A DNA stretch of 64,000 bases from Marinobacter gudaonensis (GTDB lineage: Bacteria; Pseudomonadota; Gammaproteobacteria; Pseudomonadales; Oleiphilaceae): contig NZ_FOYV01000001.1 in the NCBI RefSeq assembly GCF_900115175.1, positions 930,001-994,000 of the forward strand, read 5' to 3'. This document shows positions 18,327-26,475 of the stretch, in pieces (within the stretch, counting starts at the first letter, position 1; the number at the start of each line of letters is the position of its first letter). The position numbers were made by a program, and so were the translations under genes. The notes below the pieces were generated by a model. The model worked only from the letters and a program-made list of their open reading frames with translations. It was not told where the DNA came from and searched no databases.

Positions 18327-19778
18327 TCAAGGCTGTTCGGATTCCTCTTCTCGAAGTCCGTATTTGCGGACTTTCTCCACCAGGGTGGTCCGGCGGATAC
18401 GCAGCTTCTCGGCGGCCCTTGCGACCACACCACCCGCTTCGTCCAGCGCCTGCTGGATCAGCTGCTTTTCCAGATTTGAAAGATAGTCCTTGAGGTCGAT
18501 GCCATTTACCGGCAGCAAGGCCGGCGCGTCGAGCCCCACCAGCCCCGGGATTCCGGACGGCATGCCAGTGTCCTCCACCGGGCGGTTCTCATCGTAATCA
18601 TCCACGTAGCGGAACTTTTTCGGCAGTTCCTGGACCCCGATCACGCCATAAGGATGCATAATGGCCAGGCGCTCCACCAGGTTGGCCAGCTCGCGAACGT
18701 TGCCCGGCCAATCGTGCCGGCAAAGGCTCATGATGGCGGCGGAGTTCATCCTCAGTGAGCCACGTTTTTCCTTTTCCATCCGGGAAATAAGTTCGTTGAT
18801 CAACAGGGGAATGTCTTCCACCCGATCCCGCAGCGCCGGCATTTCGATCGGAAACACATTAAGCCGGTAGTACAGGTCTTCCCGGAAATCACCGGCTCCA
18901 ATCATGTCCTCGAGATTCTTGTGGGTGGCCGCAATAACCCGTACGTCGGCTGTCTGGGTACGATTACTGCCCACCCGCTCGAAGGTGCGCTCCTGTAGAA
19001 CCCGCAGGATCTTGACCTGCATGTTGAGCGGCATGTCACCGATTTCGTCAAGAAACAAGGTGCCCCCCTCGGCCAGCTCGAACCGGCCAACCCTTGCGGT
19101 AATCGCGCCGGTAAACGCGCCTTTTTCGTGGCCGAAGAGTTCACTTTCCAGCAACTCGGCAGGAATGGCACCGCAGTTGACCGGAACAAACGGCTTGTCG
19201 CGGCGGGAGGAGTGATAGTGCAGGTTCCGGGCAACCACCTCCTTGCCGGTACCGGACTCACCGGTGATCAGGACGCTGACGTCTTTGTCGGCCACCTGCT
19301 CCATCAACTGGCGAACCTGCTGAACCTTGCGGCTGGTCCCGACAAGACTGCGAAACAATTGCAAACCACGCTGCTGTCCGCGCTCCCGAGAGCGGCTGAA
19401 CTGGTCCCGGTAGATCTGGGCCCTGTAGAGGGAATCCACAAATTTGGTGTAGTTCAGGGGCCATTCCATGCGGGCGATGATCCGGGCACCCGCCTCCTCA
19501 GGCAGCCCCTTGGGACTTGGGTCACCGGTAACCAGTAGCGGAATACCTTCAGCGGCCCGACAAACCAGCGAGATGTTTTCCACGGCACCGGCGTCCTCGC
19601 CGTTCACTACGGCCACGGAAATATCAGCGAGAGTGTCGTCATCACCACTGCCCAAAAGCGCCTTGGCTTCGTCGCCTGCGAGAATTTGCTCCTCACCAAT
19701 GAACTCAAGAATGGTTACCAGATCCCGACGTCTTGACTCGTCCTCGCTTAGCACCAGCACTTTGTTATTTTTAGACAT
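18327..19778 (-). CDS. fleQ: FleQ/FlrA, master flagellar sigma-54 activator
   Basis: A 483-residue enhancer-binding protein at the top of the flagellar hierarchy. In Pseudomonas it also binds c-di-GMP. Residues 1-120 are a receiver-like FleQ domain lacking the usual phosphoacceptor context. The AAA+ domain has Walker A GESGTGKE (near 173-180), GAFTGA and [20 protein letters not shown]. The C-terminal Fis-type HTH is [20 protein letters not shown]. The ATG at 19776-19778 is preferred over a TTG at 19787. A sigma-70 promoter and a FleQ-box-like palindrome lie just upstream. Confidence 0.95.
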   Translation of the reverse strand: MSKNNKVLVLSEDESRRRDLVTILEFIGEEQILAGDEAKALLGSGDDDTLADISVAVVNGEDAGAVENISLVCRAAEGIPLLVTGDPSPKGLPEEAGARIIARMEWPLNYTKFVDSLYRAQIYRDQFSRSRERGQQRGLQLFRSLVGTSRKVQQVRQLMEQVADKDVSVLITGESGTGKEVVARNLHYHSSRRDKPFVPVNCGAIPAELLESELFGHEKGAFTGAITARVGRFELAEGGTLFLDEIGDMPLNMQVKILRVLQERTFERVGSNRTQTADVRVIAATHKNLEDMIGAGDFREDLYYRLNVFPIEMPALRDRVEDIPLLINELISRMEKEKRGSLRMNSAAIMSLCRHDWPGNVRELANLVERLAIMHPYGVIGVQELPKKFRYVDDYDENRPVEDTGMPSGIPGLVGLDAPALLPVNGIDLKDYLSNLEKQLIQQALDEAGGVVARAAEKLRIRRTTLVEKVRKYGLREEESEQP

Positions 19779-19809
19779 TAAAACCAAACTCTTGGGGGAT
19801 TTGTGCGGT

Positions 19810-19838
19810 ATTTAAGACTGTAAGAACGGCCGAGTCAA
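19810..19838 (-). promoter_or_regulatory. Sigma-70-type promoter of fleQ
   Basis: The minus strand has TTGACT, 17 nt, TTAAAT, a near-consensus sigma-70 promoter. The predicted start point lies about 25 nt before the fleQ ATG at 19778. Control of fleQ by the housekeeping sigma factor is established in P. aeruginosa. Confidence 0.72.
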
Positions 19839-19847
19839 TTTTATGAC
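19834..19847 (-). promoter_or_regulatory. FleQ-box-like palindrome overlapping the fleQ -35 element
   Basis: The minus strand reads GTCATAAAATTGAC, which matches the FleQ binding consensus GTCaNTAAAtTGAC as I recall it, except at position 6. Its right half is the TTGAC of the fleQ -35 box, so FleQ bound here would exclude RNA polymerase. Autoregulation is inference. Confidence 0.55.
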
Positions 19848-19848
19848 G

Positions 19849-20178
19849 CTATTTTGACGGGTTAGACGAAACCTTCTGGTAAGCACGTGCGGCGCTGCGG
19901 TTGCGGTTGACGCCCTTGAGTCCGTCTTCGGCCTCCTGACGCGCCGCGCGGGCCGACTGGTCGGCCGCGTCAATAAACTGCTGCAATTCCTCGAGCCGGA
20001 GTCTTACCGGCTCGGCTTCAATCTCTCCCGCCTCCAGGCAGGCCATCAGTGGCGCCACCGCAGGCTTAACCTGTTCATTGAGACGGGCCATGGCATCCCA
20101 GTCCTGATCCGCGAGCGCCCGGCCCAGTTGCGCCATCAGTTCATCAAGCCGCGCCAGATGCGCTTGTGGGTCTGCCAT
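19849..20178 (-). CDS. FliT-like flagellar protein upstream of fleQ
   Basis: A 109-residue, mostly helical protein (MADPQAHLARLDELMAQLGR...). Its length, helical character and position directly before fleQ match the FliT/FleP-type small proteins that follow fliS in Pseudomonas-like clusters. FliT proteins are filament-cap (FliD) chaperones. Sequence conservation in this family is low and I see no diagnostic motif, so the call depends on context. The ATG has GGGAGAAGAG upstream. Its usual neighbours fliD-fliS lie at the far end of the window. Confidence 0.7.
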   Translation of the reverse strand: MADPQAHLARLDELMAQLGRALADQDWDAMARLNEQVKPAVAPLMACLEAGEIEAEPVRLRLEELQQFIDAADQSARAARQEAEDGLKGVNRNRSAARAYQKVSSNPSK

Positions 20179-20195
20179 GCTCTTCTCCCGGAGTA

Positions 20196-21557
20196 TCAGC
20201 GGCGGGCGGCTCGACGGGCCGCGGAAGCGGTAAACTCATTGCCCCGGAAACCCGGCTGGAAGTTGTAAGCCGGAAATCCATTGTCCAGACCGTCGATGTA
20301 GTAACGCCCCGCCTTGAGGTCGTAGGTCATCTCCATGGTAGTCCAGAACACCGGCTCACTGTAATAGCTGATGTTATGGGCCTCGGACACCCGCCAGAGA
20401 TTGCCCTGGTCATCGTACTCTTCCGACGCCAGGATCTGCCAGCTGTCCTCATCGATATAGAACACCCGACGATCGTAGATATGGCTGATCCCGGTGCGGC
20501 GCTTCGCTTCAACCACCCAGACCCGATGCAACTCATAGCGGGTCAGTTCCTGATTGATGTGACCCGCCCGGATCACGTCTTCGGCGCGGAATTCCGGGCT
20601 GTGCAGACGGTAGGCGTTGTAAGGTACGTAGATCTCGCGCTTACCTTTGAGCTCCCAGTCGTACTGGTTCGGCGCCCCGTTGTACATGTCCTTCTGGTCA
20701 ACCGAGCGCAGGGAGGACGAATTTGGCAGGTCGGTCTCATAGGCCAGATTGGGCGACCGGCGGAGTCGCCGGGATCCGGAATCGTACCGCCATGCAAGGC
20801 GGGGCGAACGCACCTGATCCAGAGTTTCATGCACCAGCGTTATGGTGCCCGCGAGCGCGGATGGCGATACCGTATCGGTTTTCAGGTAAAAGATCTTGTT
20901 GTCGATCTCTGCCAGTTCGGCACCTTTCTGGCTGTACGCAAAGAAATAGTCGTAATCATTCACGACCGGATTGAAAGAACCGTCCCTCTGCGGGGTTGCC
21001 GAGGCACTGCGCAGGGATATGGCCTCACCGCGATAACGCAGAATGTGGTTCCAGATTGCCTCGAGCCCGTTGGATGGAATCGGGAACGGGCTGGTCATAA
21101 TGGTGTCGCGCACCCCATTGCCGTTGTCCAGCAGTTCTGCAGTGACAGCGTTTTCCCGAAATTTGTCATAGACGTGCTCGGGAAACGCGGCACTGCGTCG
21201 AGTCTGATACACCGGCATGAAAAACTCCGGGCCGTAGTTCTCCAGCATGGCAATGTGGCCGTCCGTGAGTTTGTTACGATAAAGATCAAGGTTGCCGGCC
21301 GTAATCACGAACAAAGCGTCGTCTTCCGGATAGGGATCTACTTCAACCTGCCCCGGGCGCCAGGCCTTCGGGGGTTTAGCCAGCCCTCCGGTCCAGTCGG
21401 GAATGGTACCGGCGTCATTGCCGGCCCGCTCGGCCCCGACCGGGGTCAGATCTCCACCCAGTCGCTCGGCTTCGGCGGCGGCCACTTTCGAGAGGACTTG
21501 CCCTGAAAAACCCATACAAAATACTGCAACACCCGCTAGAACGTGACTCCGCACCAC
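20196..21557 (-). CDS. DUF1329-family exported protein
   Basis: A protein of about 453 residues with a signal peptide (VRSHVLAGVAVFCMGFSGQV...). The mature part holds the DUF1329 pattern: LGGDLTPVGAERAGN, GTIPDWTGGL, then YDWELKGKREIYVPYNAYRL and RRVFYIDEDSWQILASEEYD. DUF1329 proteins have a LolA/LolB-like fold and are often found with lipid or hydrocarbon metabolism genes; their molecular function is not settled. The GTG at 21555-21557 has GGAGG at 5-nt spacing (a second GTG follows). This is a better start than the longer reading from 21614. Confidence 0.82.
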   Translation of the reverse strand: MVRSHVLAGVAVFCMGFSGQVLSKVAAAEAERLGGDLTPVGAERAGNDAGTIPDWTGGLAKPPKAWRPGQVEVDPYPEDDALFVITAGNLDLYRNKLTDGHIAMLENYGPEFFMPVYQTRRSAAFPEHVYDKFRENAVTAELLDNGNGVRDTIMTSPFPIPSNGLEAIWNHILRYRGEAISLRSASATPQRDGSFNPVVNDYDYFFAYSQKGAELAEIDNKIFYLKTDTVSPSALAGTITLVHETLDQVRSPRLAWRYDSGSRRLRRSPNLAYETDLPNSSSLRSVDQKDMYNGAPNQYDWELKGKREIYVPYNAYRLHSPEFRAEDVIRAGHINQELTRYELHRVWVVEAKRRTGISHIYDRRVFYIDEDSWQILASEEYDDQGNLWRVSEAHNISYYSEPVFWTTMEMTYDLKAGRYYIDGLDNGFPAYNFQPGFRGNEFTASAARRAARR

Positions 21558-21636
21558 TCTGGCCTCCAGAAATTCTTGCTGTTGGTTCGCTGCGACCTTG
21601 TTCCCGACGCACACTGGTGGCCCTTTTTGCCAAATT

Positions 21637-21663
21637 CAAACGACCGTTTCAAGTGGTCGTTTG
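21637..21663. promoter_or_regulatory. Inverted repeat with PsrA-like half upstream of the DUF1329 gene
   Basis: Arms CAAACGACC and GGTCGTTTG are perfectly complementary across a 9-nt spacer. The left part, CAAACGACCGTTTC, fits the PsrA-type operator (C/G)AAAC-N4-GTTT(G/C) known from Pseudomonas fatty-acid-responsive regulation. It lies 80 bp before the DUF1329 start. A TetR-family operator or a hairpin are both possible readings. Confidence 0.45.
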
Positions 21664-21815
21664 TATTTTATTGTGAAACACACATCTGGCGGACTCTTCT
21701 TTCCCGGCACCGTACAAGCAGAATTGAGGGCAAGGGCGAAATCTGCTGACAGAAATGGTAAGCTCTGTAGTCAACTTTTTCGGAGTTCATCCGCGTCTGA
21801 TAGCGCAGGTATCCC

Positions 21816-22319
21816 ATGGCCTCTCAATGGCATTCACTCGTTTCCCAGAAACTGTTTCTGGCCGGCACCTTACTGCGGCAGATTGAGCGCGCAGGTGAGG
21901 CTGGCGCCGATGCCGGCACGGAGCAGGCCCTGCAGCGCGAAGCGGCTCTGCAAGGGGCCATTGAGCTTTTGCTAAGGGGCCGCCGGCTTTTGTTGGTGAT
22001 GATTGCGAGGTTGTATCAGGACAAATCAGGACAACCAGATACGCTCGAAGCACTGGGCGCACTGATCGGGAAGGAGTCCAGCGAGGTCATCCGATTGCGG
22101 GAACTTGAGCAGACAACCGGAAGCTGGTGGAACCACCTGGATCAGCTGGAGATGTCGCAGGACCGGCCGCCGGCCACACGGAAAACGGTCAGTGCTGAAA
22201 ACATCATTGCCATCTCGACCGAGACCGGCCCTGATCGCTCAGTTTCGGCAATGCTCAAAACCCTTGCCGCTATCAAGCAGTTCACCAACGAGCTGGAAGA
22301 GCAGCATAGCGAGTGGTAG
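21816..22319 (+). CDS. DUF6586-family protein
   Basis: A 167-residue, largely helical protein of unknown function. It resembles the conserved protein encoded beside lexA-sulA in Pseudomonas (the DUF6586 family). Visible features are an N-terminal helix with LVSQKLFLAGTLLRQIERAG, a central hydrophobic helix (LLRGRRLLLVMIARLYQ) and a C-terminal helix ending FTNELEEQHSEW. No catalytic motif or membrane anchor is evident. It starts at an ATG and is followed 51 bp later by another small conserved gene on the same strand. Confidence 0.75.
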   Translation: MASQWHSLVSQKLFLAGTLLRQIERAGEAGADAGTEQALQREAALQGAIELLLRGRRLLLVMIARLYQDKSGQPDTLEALGALIGKESSEVIRLRELEQTTGSWWNHLDQLEMSQDRPPATRKTVSAENIIAISTETGPDRSVSAMLKTLAAIKQFTNELEEQHSEW

Positions 22320-22370
22320 AGCCAGACCTGCCCCGGACACCACGAATTCAACAACGTAAAGGCTTAATGA

Positions 22371-22634
22371 ATGTCACCGTCGTTTTTTGAAATTGTTCAA
22401 CTCAGCAATGGCGATTACGCGCTGCGCCGCATTGACGATGATAGTGCGCCGCTGGTGAAGATCTCTTTCTCTGCGGAAGCCCGCGAAATGATGGAAGATC
22501 GGGACATGTCGGTTGCCAAGGCCATGATTGCCGCTGGCATCGAGGCGGTTGGCAACGTCACCCACGATATTGACTGGGAGGATGATGAGCTGGATGCGGT
22601 TGAAGAGGCCCAGCCCTCCTACACCCTCCACTGA
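22371..22634 (+). CDS. Small conserved protein near lexA, function unknown
   Basis: An 87-residue acidic protein (MSPSFFEIVQLSNGDYALRR...DWEDDELDAVEEAQPSYTLH). Small proteins of this pattern occur next to the DUF6586 gene and sulA-lexA in pseudomonads. It contains no motif that allows a functional call. It is convergent with sulA, with only 3 bp between the two stop codons. The ATG at 22371 directly follows TAATGA, and codon use is like that of its neighbours. Confidence 0.7.
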   Translation: MSPSFFEIVQLSNGDYALRRIDDDSAPLVKISFSAEAREMMEDRDMSVAKAMIAAGIEAVGNVTHDIDWEDDELDAVEEAQPSYTLH

Positions 22635-22637
22635 GGC

Positions 22638-23138
22638 TCAACGCTGCCGGAGCACAACGCCGTGGCTGTTTCCCTTGGCCGATGCCTGCTGGAGCGACTC
22701 GAGCGCAGCCCTGCCAAGCTTCCCCGTCCACATTACGACAGCGTGACAGGTGCCCGCGCTCAGGGCTCTCTCTGCCAGCTCCTGGGCCGGGTATTCCGGC
22801 GTTGATCGGAGTACCAGCAGCTCGCCGGCTACGATTCCGTGCATTTTCTGCCATTTGCTGACCAGAGCCTGGGGCGGATCGATCCAGGCCAGCCAGCGCT
22901 TCTCCTGGTTCAGCTGGGTAAGCATGGGCAGCAGCAACTGGAAATTTTCCACCTGGCCCTGCGGCAGAATGATCTCGGTAACGTTACCAGTGGCCTGAGA
23001 ACCTGTAACTTCCTCCGACTCCGGGTTCCGCCGGGCACGAATAACCGTGCGTCGCTCGCGAGTGGCATTCGCCGATATGGAACCGGACAGGGCATTCGGC
23101 TGGTATGCGAGATTCTGGTTGAAGCTGAGTTGTTCCAT
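22638..23138 (-). CDS. sulA: SulA-like SOS cell-division inhibitor
   Basis: A 166-residue SulA/RecA-superfamily protein that in E. coli binds FtsZ and blocks septation during the SOS response. The core matches SulA: VTEIILPQGQVENFQLLLPM, LTQLNQEKRWLAWIDPPQAL and LVLRSTPEYPAQELAERALS, ending with SKGNSHGVVLR-like residues. It lies 43 bp downstream of lexA on the same strand, so it is probably co-transcribed and LexA-controlled from the lexA promoter. This lexA-sulA arrangement is standard in Pseudomonas and relatives. Confidence 0.88.
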   Translation of the reverse strand: MEQLSFNQNLAYQPNALSGSISANATRERRTVIRARRNPESEEVTGSQATGNVTEIILPQGQVENFQLLLPMLTQLNQEKRWLAWIDPPQALVSKWQKMHGIVAGELLVLRSTPEYPAQELAERALSAGTCHAVVMWTGKLGRAALESLQQASAKGNSHGVVLRQR

Positions 23139-23181
23139 AATTCACCCGTTATTCAAATGGTTCTGCCGTTGTCTGAGCCGC

Positions 23182-23790
23182 TCAGTGCAGATCAGAGCGA
23201 CGGATAACACCCACGCCGAGCCCTTCGATAAACAGTTCCTGTTCGGCCAGGTCTACTTCAATCGGCGCAAATTCCTCGTTCTCGGCAATCAGGTAGACCT
23301 TGGAGCCCTCGCGTCGAAAGCGCTTCACAGTGACTTCGTCACCAACCCGGGCGACCACGATCTGGCCGTTGTGGACATCCTGGGTGCTGTGCACCGCCAA
23401 CAAATCTCCGTCCAGAATCCCGATATTCTTCATGCTCATGCCGCGAACCCTGAGCAGGTAGTCGGCGGATGGCGAGAAAAACTCGGGCTGTAGCGTGCAG
23501 TGATCTTCTATGTGTTCCTGGGCCAGGATCGGGCTACCAGCGGCGACCTGACCGATCACCGGCAACCCCAGATCCTCTTCCGCTTCCGGCAGGCGGATAC
23601 CGCGACTTGCCCCGGGCACCATCTCGATCGCGCCCTTGCGGGCCAGCGCTCTCAGATGCTCCTCTGCCGCGTTGGCCGACCGGAAGCCAAGTTCCGAAGC
23701 AATTTCGGCGCGGGTAGGCGGGTAGCCGGTCTCATCAACGTAACGACGGATAATGTCCAGTACCTGTGACTGTCTTGCTGTGAGCTTCAT
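23182..23790 (-). CDS. lexA: LexA repressor
   Basis: A 202-residue SOS repressor, exactly the E. coli length. The N-terminal winged helix (residues 1-65) has [20 protein letters not shown]. The self-cleavage site is Ala84-Gly85 in GQVAAGSP. The catalytic dyad is Ser119 (RGMSMKN) and Lys156 (EVTVKRF), the same numbering as in E. coli. RecA-stimulated autocleavage relieves repression. A perfect LexA box overlaps the likely transcription start (23868-23883), so autoregulation is expected. Confidence 0.97.
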   Translation of the reverse strand: MKLTARQSQVLDIIRRYVDETGYPPTRAEIASELGFRSANAAEEHLRALARKGAIEMVPGASRGIRLPEAEEDLGLPVIGQVAAGSPILAQEHIEDHCTLQPEFFSPSADYLLRVRGMSMKNIGILDGDLLAVHSTQDVHNGQIVVARVGDEVTVKRFRREGSKVYLIAENEEFAPIEVDLAEQELFIEGLGVGVIRRSDLH

Positions 23791-23867
23791 TGACCTACTC
23801 CGCTGGCTAAGGGCCTGATATCTGTCTTGACCGCAGTTGCAATGTCGTTAATAGCCTTTTATCGGCC

Positions 23868-23883
23868 CTGTTTTTTTATACAG
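23868..23883. promoter_or_regulatory. LexA (SOS) box upstream of lexA
   Basis: The 16-mer CTGTTTTTTTATACAG fits CTGT-N8-ACAG perfectly, 78 bp before the lexA start. A degenerate second site, ATCAGACTATATACAG (23886-23901), keeps only the right half and overlaps the -10 element. E. coli lexA also has two boxes. Confidence 0.9.
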
Positions 23884-23890
23884 TAATCAG

Positions 23891-23919
23891 ACTATATACA
23901 GTGTTTTATCCAGTGTAAA
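23891..23919 (-). promoter_or_regulatory. Sigma-70 promoter of lexA-sulA
   Basis: The minus strand has TTTACA, 17 nt, TATAGT. The predicted start point falls at the edge of the LexA box at 23868-23883, so LexA would block initiation. Confidence 0.65.
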
Positions 23920-24011
23920 GCGCATCCCGCCAATTTCTTCTCCGCGCTTAACGATCGTGCGCTCAGGTCTATGTTATGGTGAAGCGGTACGAACTCACAC
24001 CAGGGAGTACC

Positions 24012-25013
24012 ATGACACAGTCCAGAGCCTGCAGGATGCCGGATATTCTGAAAACCCGAGAGGGAGAGGATCGAAGGGTTGGCGTTGAAATTGAGCTGTC
24101 GGGTATTGGCTATGACGATCTGGTAGCGCTGTCGGCAGAGCTCCTGAAGGGCATTCCCGAACTCAGATCACGCTACGTGACGAATATTGAAACCGGGCTT
24201 GGCGAATTTACCGTCGAGCTGGACTCTGATCCCATCAAGGAACTGGACCTGACCGATGAGCGTCTGCCCGAGTCCATACGCGAGTTTGGTGGGCAGGCGA
24301 TGGATGTGATCGATGCCGCCGCCGAACGGATTGTGCCACTTGAGATCATCAGCCCTCCGATCCCGTTTTCCAATCTGGGTGTGATCGAGTCCCTGATGGA
24401 CAGCCTGAGGGACGCCGGCGCTCTGGGTAGCCGGGAAGCCATCTACTTCGCCTTCGGCTTACAGTTGAACCCAGAGCTGCCGGACCTGCAGCCGGCTACC
24501 CTCGTTCGGTACTTTCAGGCATTTGCCGGGCTCTACGAGTGGTTGAAACACCGACACCAGCTGGATGTCAGTCGCAAGGTCACCACCTACATCGAGCCAT
24601 GGCATACCCGCTACACCGAGCTGCTGATGGAAGACGACTACCATCCTGACCTGGCGCAGCTGATGGACGACTACCTGGAATACAATCCAACCCGGAACCG
24701 CGCCCTTGATCTGCTGCCCCTGTTTGCGCACCTGGACAGCGATCGCCTCAAACGGCACGTGCAGGATCCACGCATCAAGAGCCGGCCCACACTCCATTAC
24801 CGCCTGCCCGACTGCGACATCAACAACCCCGAGTGGCACTTTTCTACCGTGTGGAACGACTGGGTGGTGCTTGAGCAACTGGCCAACCGTGCCGACGACC
24901 TCGCTGAGCTGCGGGCCCTGTTCCGGGAGCGCAGGAAACTGAGTCTCCACAACCTGACACACAGCTGGCGGGAAACCATCGAGGACTGGCTGAGCAAGAA
25001 GGGCTATGTCTGA
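24012..25013 (+). CDS. Amidoligase-family (amidoligase_2) enzyme
   Basis: A 333-residue protein with the pattern of the amidoligase branch of the glutamine synthetase/COOH-amine ligase fold. Motifs in order are RRVGVEIELSG (near 20-30), GLGEFTVELDSDP (near 67-79), PLEIISPPIPF (near 112-122), YFAFGLQLNPELPD and YRLPDCDINNPEWHF (near 263-277). Such enzymes join a carboxylate to an amine using ATP; the substrate here is unknown. The ATG at 24012 has GGGAG upstream and replaces the longer reading from 23976. It overlaps the following amidotransferase-like gene by 8 bp. Confidence 0.78.
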   Translation: MTQSRACRMPDILKTREGEDRRVGVEIELSGIGYDDLVALSAELLKGIPELRSRYVTNIETGLGEFTVELDSDPIKELDLTDERLPESIREFGGQAMDVIDAAAERIVPLEIISPPIPFSNLGVIESLMDSLRDAGALGSREAIYFAFGLQLNPELPDLQPATLVRYFQAFAGLYEWLKHRHQLDVSRKVTTYIEPWHTRYTELLMEDDYHPDLAQLMDDYLEYNPTRNRALDLLPLFAHLDSDRLKRHVQDPRIKSRPTLHYRLPDCDINNPEWHFSTVWNDWVVLEQLANRADDLAELRALFRERRKLSLHNLTHSWRETIEDWLSKKGYV

Positions 25014-25740
25014 GCTACGGTTGGCAGAAGAGCCGGACGTTCCCGGCCTGACCATTGGCATCAGCGGTCCCACTCGGAAAAGCCTGGCTCACCGGCTTAT
25101 CGGCCTGGGGCTTCGTCTGCAGGGAGCGCGGACTTACTACATACGGCCCGGTGCCCGTGTCGATGTTACCCTGCTGGACGGCCTGGTCCTCTCTGGCGGC
25201 ACCCATGTGCATCCGGAACGCTTTGGGCAGCAACCGCAGGTGAGCGCCCGCTATGACAGAAAGCGGGATGCCACCGACCAGGCGCTCCTGGAGGGCGCAG
25301 AGGCCATTGGTATTCCAGTGCTGGGCATCTGCCGCGGGGCCCAGTTCATCAATGTGTTTCGAGGCGGATCGCTGTGCCAGAACGTAACACCGCTGCGAGT
25401 AAACACCCGCCACCGGCCTCTGCTTTTGCCGCTGCAAACCGTTCGGGTGGTGACCGCCAGCCGTCTGGAGCAGGCCATGGATTCGCCGGTTATCGGTGCC
25501 AATCGGATTCACAGCCAGGCCATCAAGCGGCTTGGCCGGGACCTCCGGGTGACAGCACTGGACAACGATCTGTTCGTCCAGGCATTCGAAAACACCCGGG
25601 GCCAGTGGCTTATGGGTGTGCAGTGGCACCCCGAATACCTGCTGTACCACGGCGGGCATCGGCGCATCTTTGCCCAGTTCGTGGCGGCCGCCCGCAAACT
25701 TAAACTGGCCCGGCTGGATCCTGATACCGGCGAGGCCTGA
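25006..25740 (+). CDS. Class I glutamine-amidotransferase-like hydrolase (peptidase C26 family)
   Basis: A 244-residue protein of the gamma-glutamyl-gamma-aminobutyrate hydrolase (PuuD-like) family. The nucleophile Cys is in GIPVLGICRGAQFINVFRGG (near 105-124), and the catalytic His-Glu pair is in GVQWHPEYLL (near 205). An oxyanion-loop LVLSGGTHVHPERFG is present. It starts inside the end of the amidoligase gene (ATGTCTGA), so the two are translationally coupled. Family members hydrolyse gamma-glutamyl amides. Pairing with an amidoligase suggests building and removal, or nitrogen transfer, on the same unknown compound. Confidence 0.83.
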   Translation: MSELRLAEEPDVPGLTIGISGPTRKSLAHRLIGLGLRLQGARTYYIRPGARVDVTLLDGLVLSGGTHVHPERFGQQPQVSARYDRKRDATDQALLEGAEAIGIPVLGICRGAQFINVFRGGSLCQNVTPLRVNTRHRPLLLPLQTVRVVTASRLEQAMDSPVIGANRIHSQAIKRLGRDLRVTALDNDLFVQAFENTRGQWLMGVQWHPEYLLYHGGHRRIFAQFVAAARKLKLARLDPDTGEA

Positions 25741-25768
25741 CAACATTCGCGCCTATAGGAGGCACACA

Positions 25769-26455
25769 ATGGACGTACAGAAACTCAAACGGCGCCTTGG
25801 CGTCAGCCTTGCCCTGTTGGCGCCGGCATTGGCAGTAGCGGGAGAAGTAACACTCACGGGCGAGGGCCGGGTCCGCTACGAGCCGGACAGTGCCCGACTG
25901 CAGTTCACCGCCAGTGCCGAACACGCCCTGCCCCAGAAAGCCACCGAACGGGTCGCCAACCTGATGTCGCAATGGCGGGAGGGTATTGCCGATTACCGGG
26001 ACCGGCTTGCAGACTACAGCGATGCAACCGTGAATCTCTACACTCGCACCCTACCGCCCGAGGACAGGAACAAGGAGCCCGAGAAGCGCGCAGTTGCCTC
26101 CCAGACCATCAGCTTCAGCATCAACGACCTGACCCTGCTCAATCCCCTGCTGCAGGAAGCTCAGGCCATCGGGCTGGACTATCACCTGGGGCCACACCAG
26201 TTCTTCCACTCCAACGAGACCGGACTGGAACAGGAGGCGCTGGCCCGGGCCATTGCCGACGCCAAAGCCCGCTGCCAATTCGTGGCGAAGCAGCTTGATC
26301 AGCGCTGCGGCGAGGTCGTGACCCTTAATATCAATGGCGGCCACCGTCCCATACCCATGATGATGGCAGAGGCGAAGTCCGCCTCGGATACCGTTTCAAG
26401 CGTGGGAGAGCGGGAAATCGAGGCTTCGGTCAACGCCACCTTCGAGCTTGAGTGA
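25769..26455 (+). CDS. SIMPL-domain (DUF541) periplasmic protein
   Basis: A 228-residue exported protein. The signal peptide is MDVQKLKRRLGVSLALLAPA..., probably cut after ALAVAG-like residues near 24-25. The rest is a SIMPL domain beginning VTLTGEGRVRYEPDSARLQF, with LLNPLLQEAQAIGLDYHLG and a C-terminal ASVNATFELE strand. Function is not established for most SIMPL proteins. AGGAGG precedes the ATG at 25769. It follows the amidoligase pair by 28 bp and is convergent with tamB. Confidence 0.8.
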   Translation: MDVQKLKRRLGVSLALLAPALAVAGEVTLTGEGRVRYEPDSARLQFTASAEHALPQKATERVANLMSQWREGIADYRDRLADYSDATVNLYTRTLPPEDRNKEPEKRAVASQTISFSINDLTLLNPLLQEAQAIGLDYHLGPHQFFHSNETGLEQEALARAIADAKARCQFVAKQLDQRCGEVVTLNINGGHRPIPMMMAEAKSASDTVSSVGEREIEASVNATFELE

Positions 26456-26475
26456 CGCCGGAGGCCGGTGAGATA

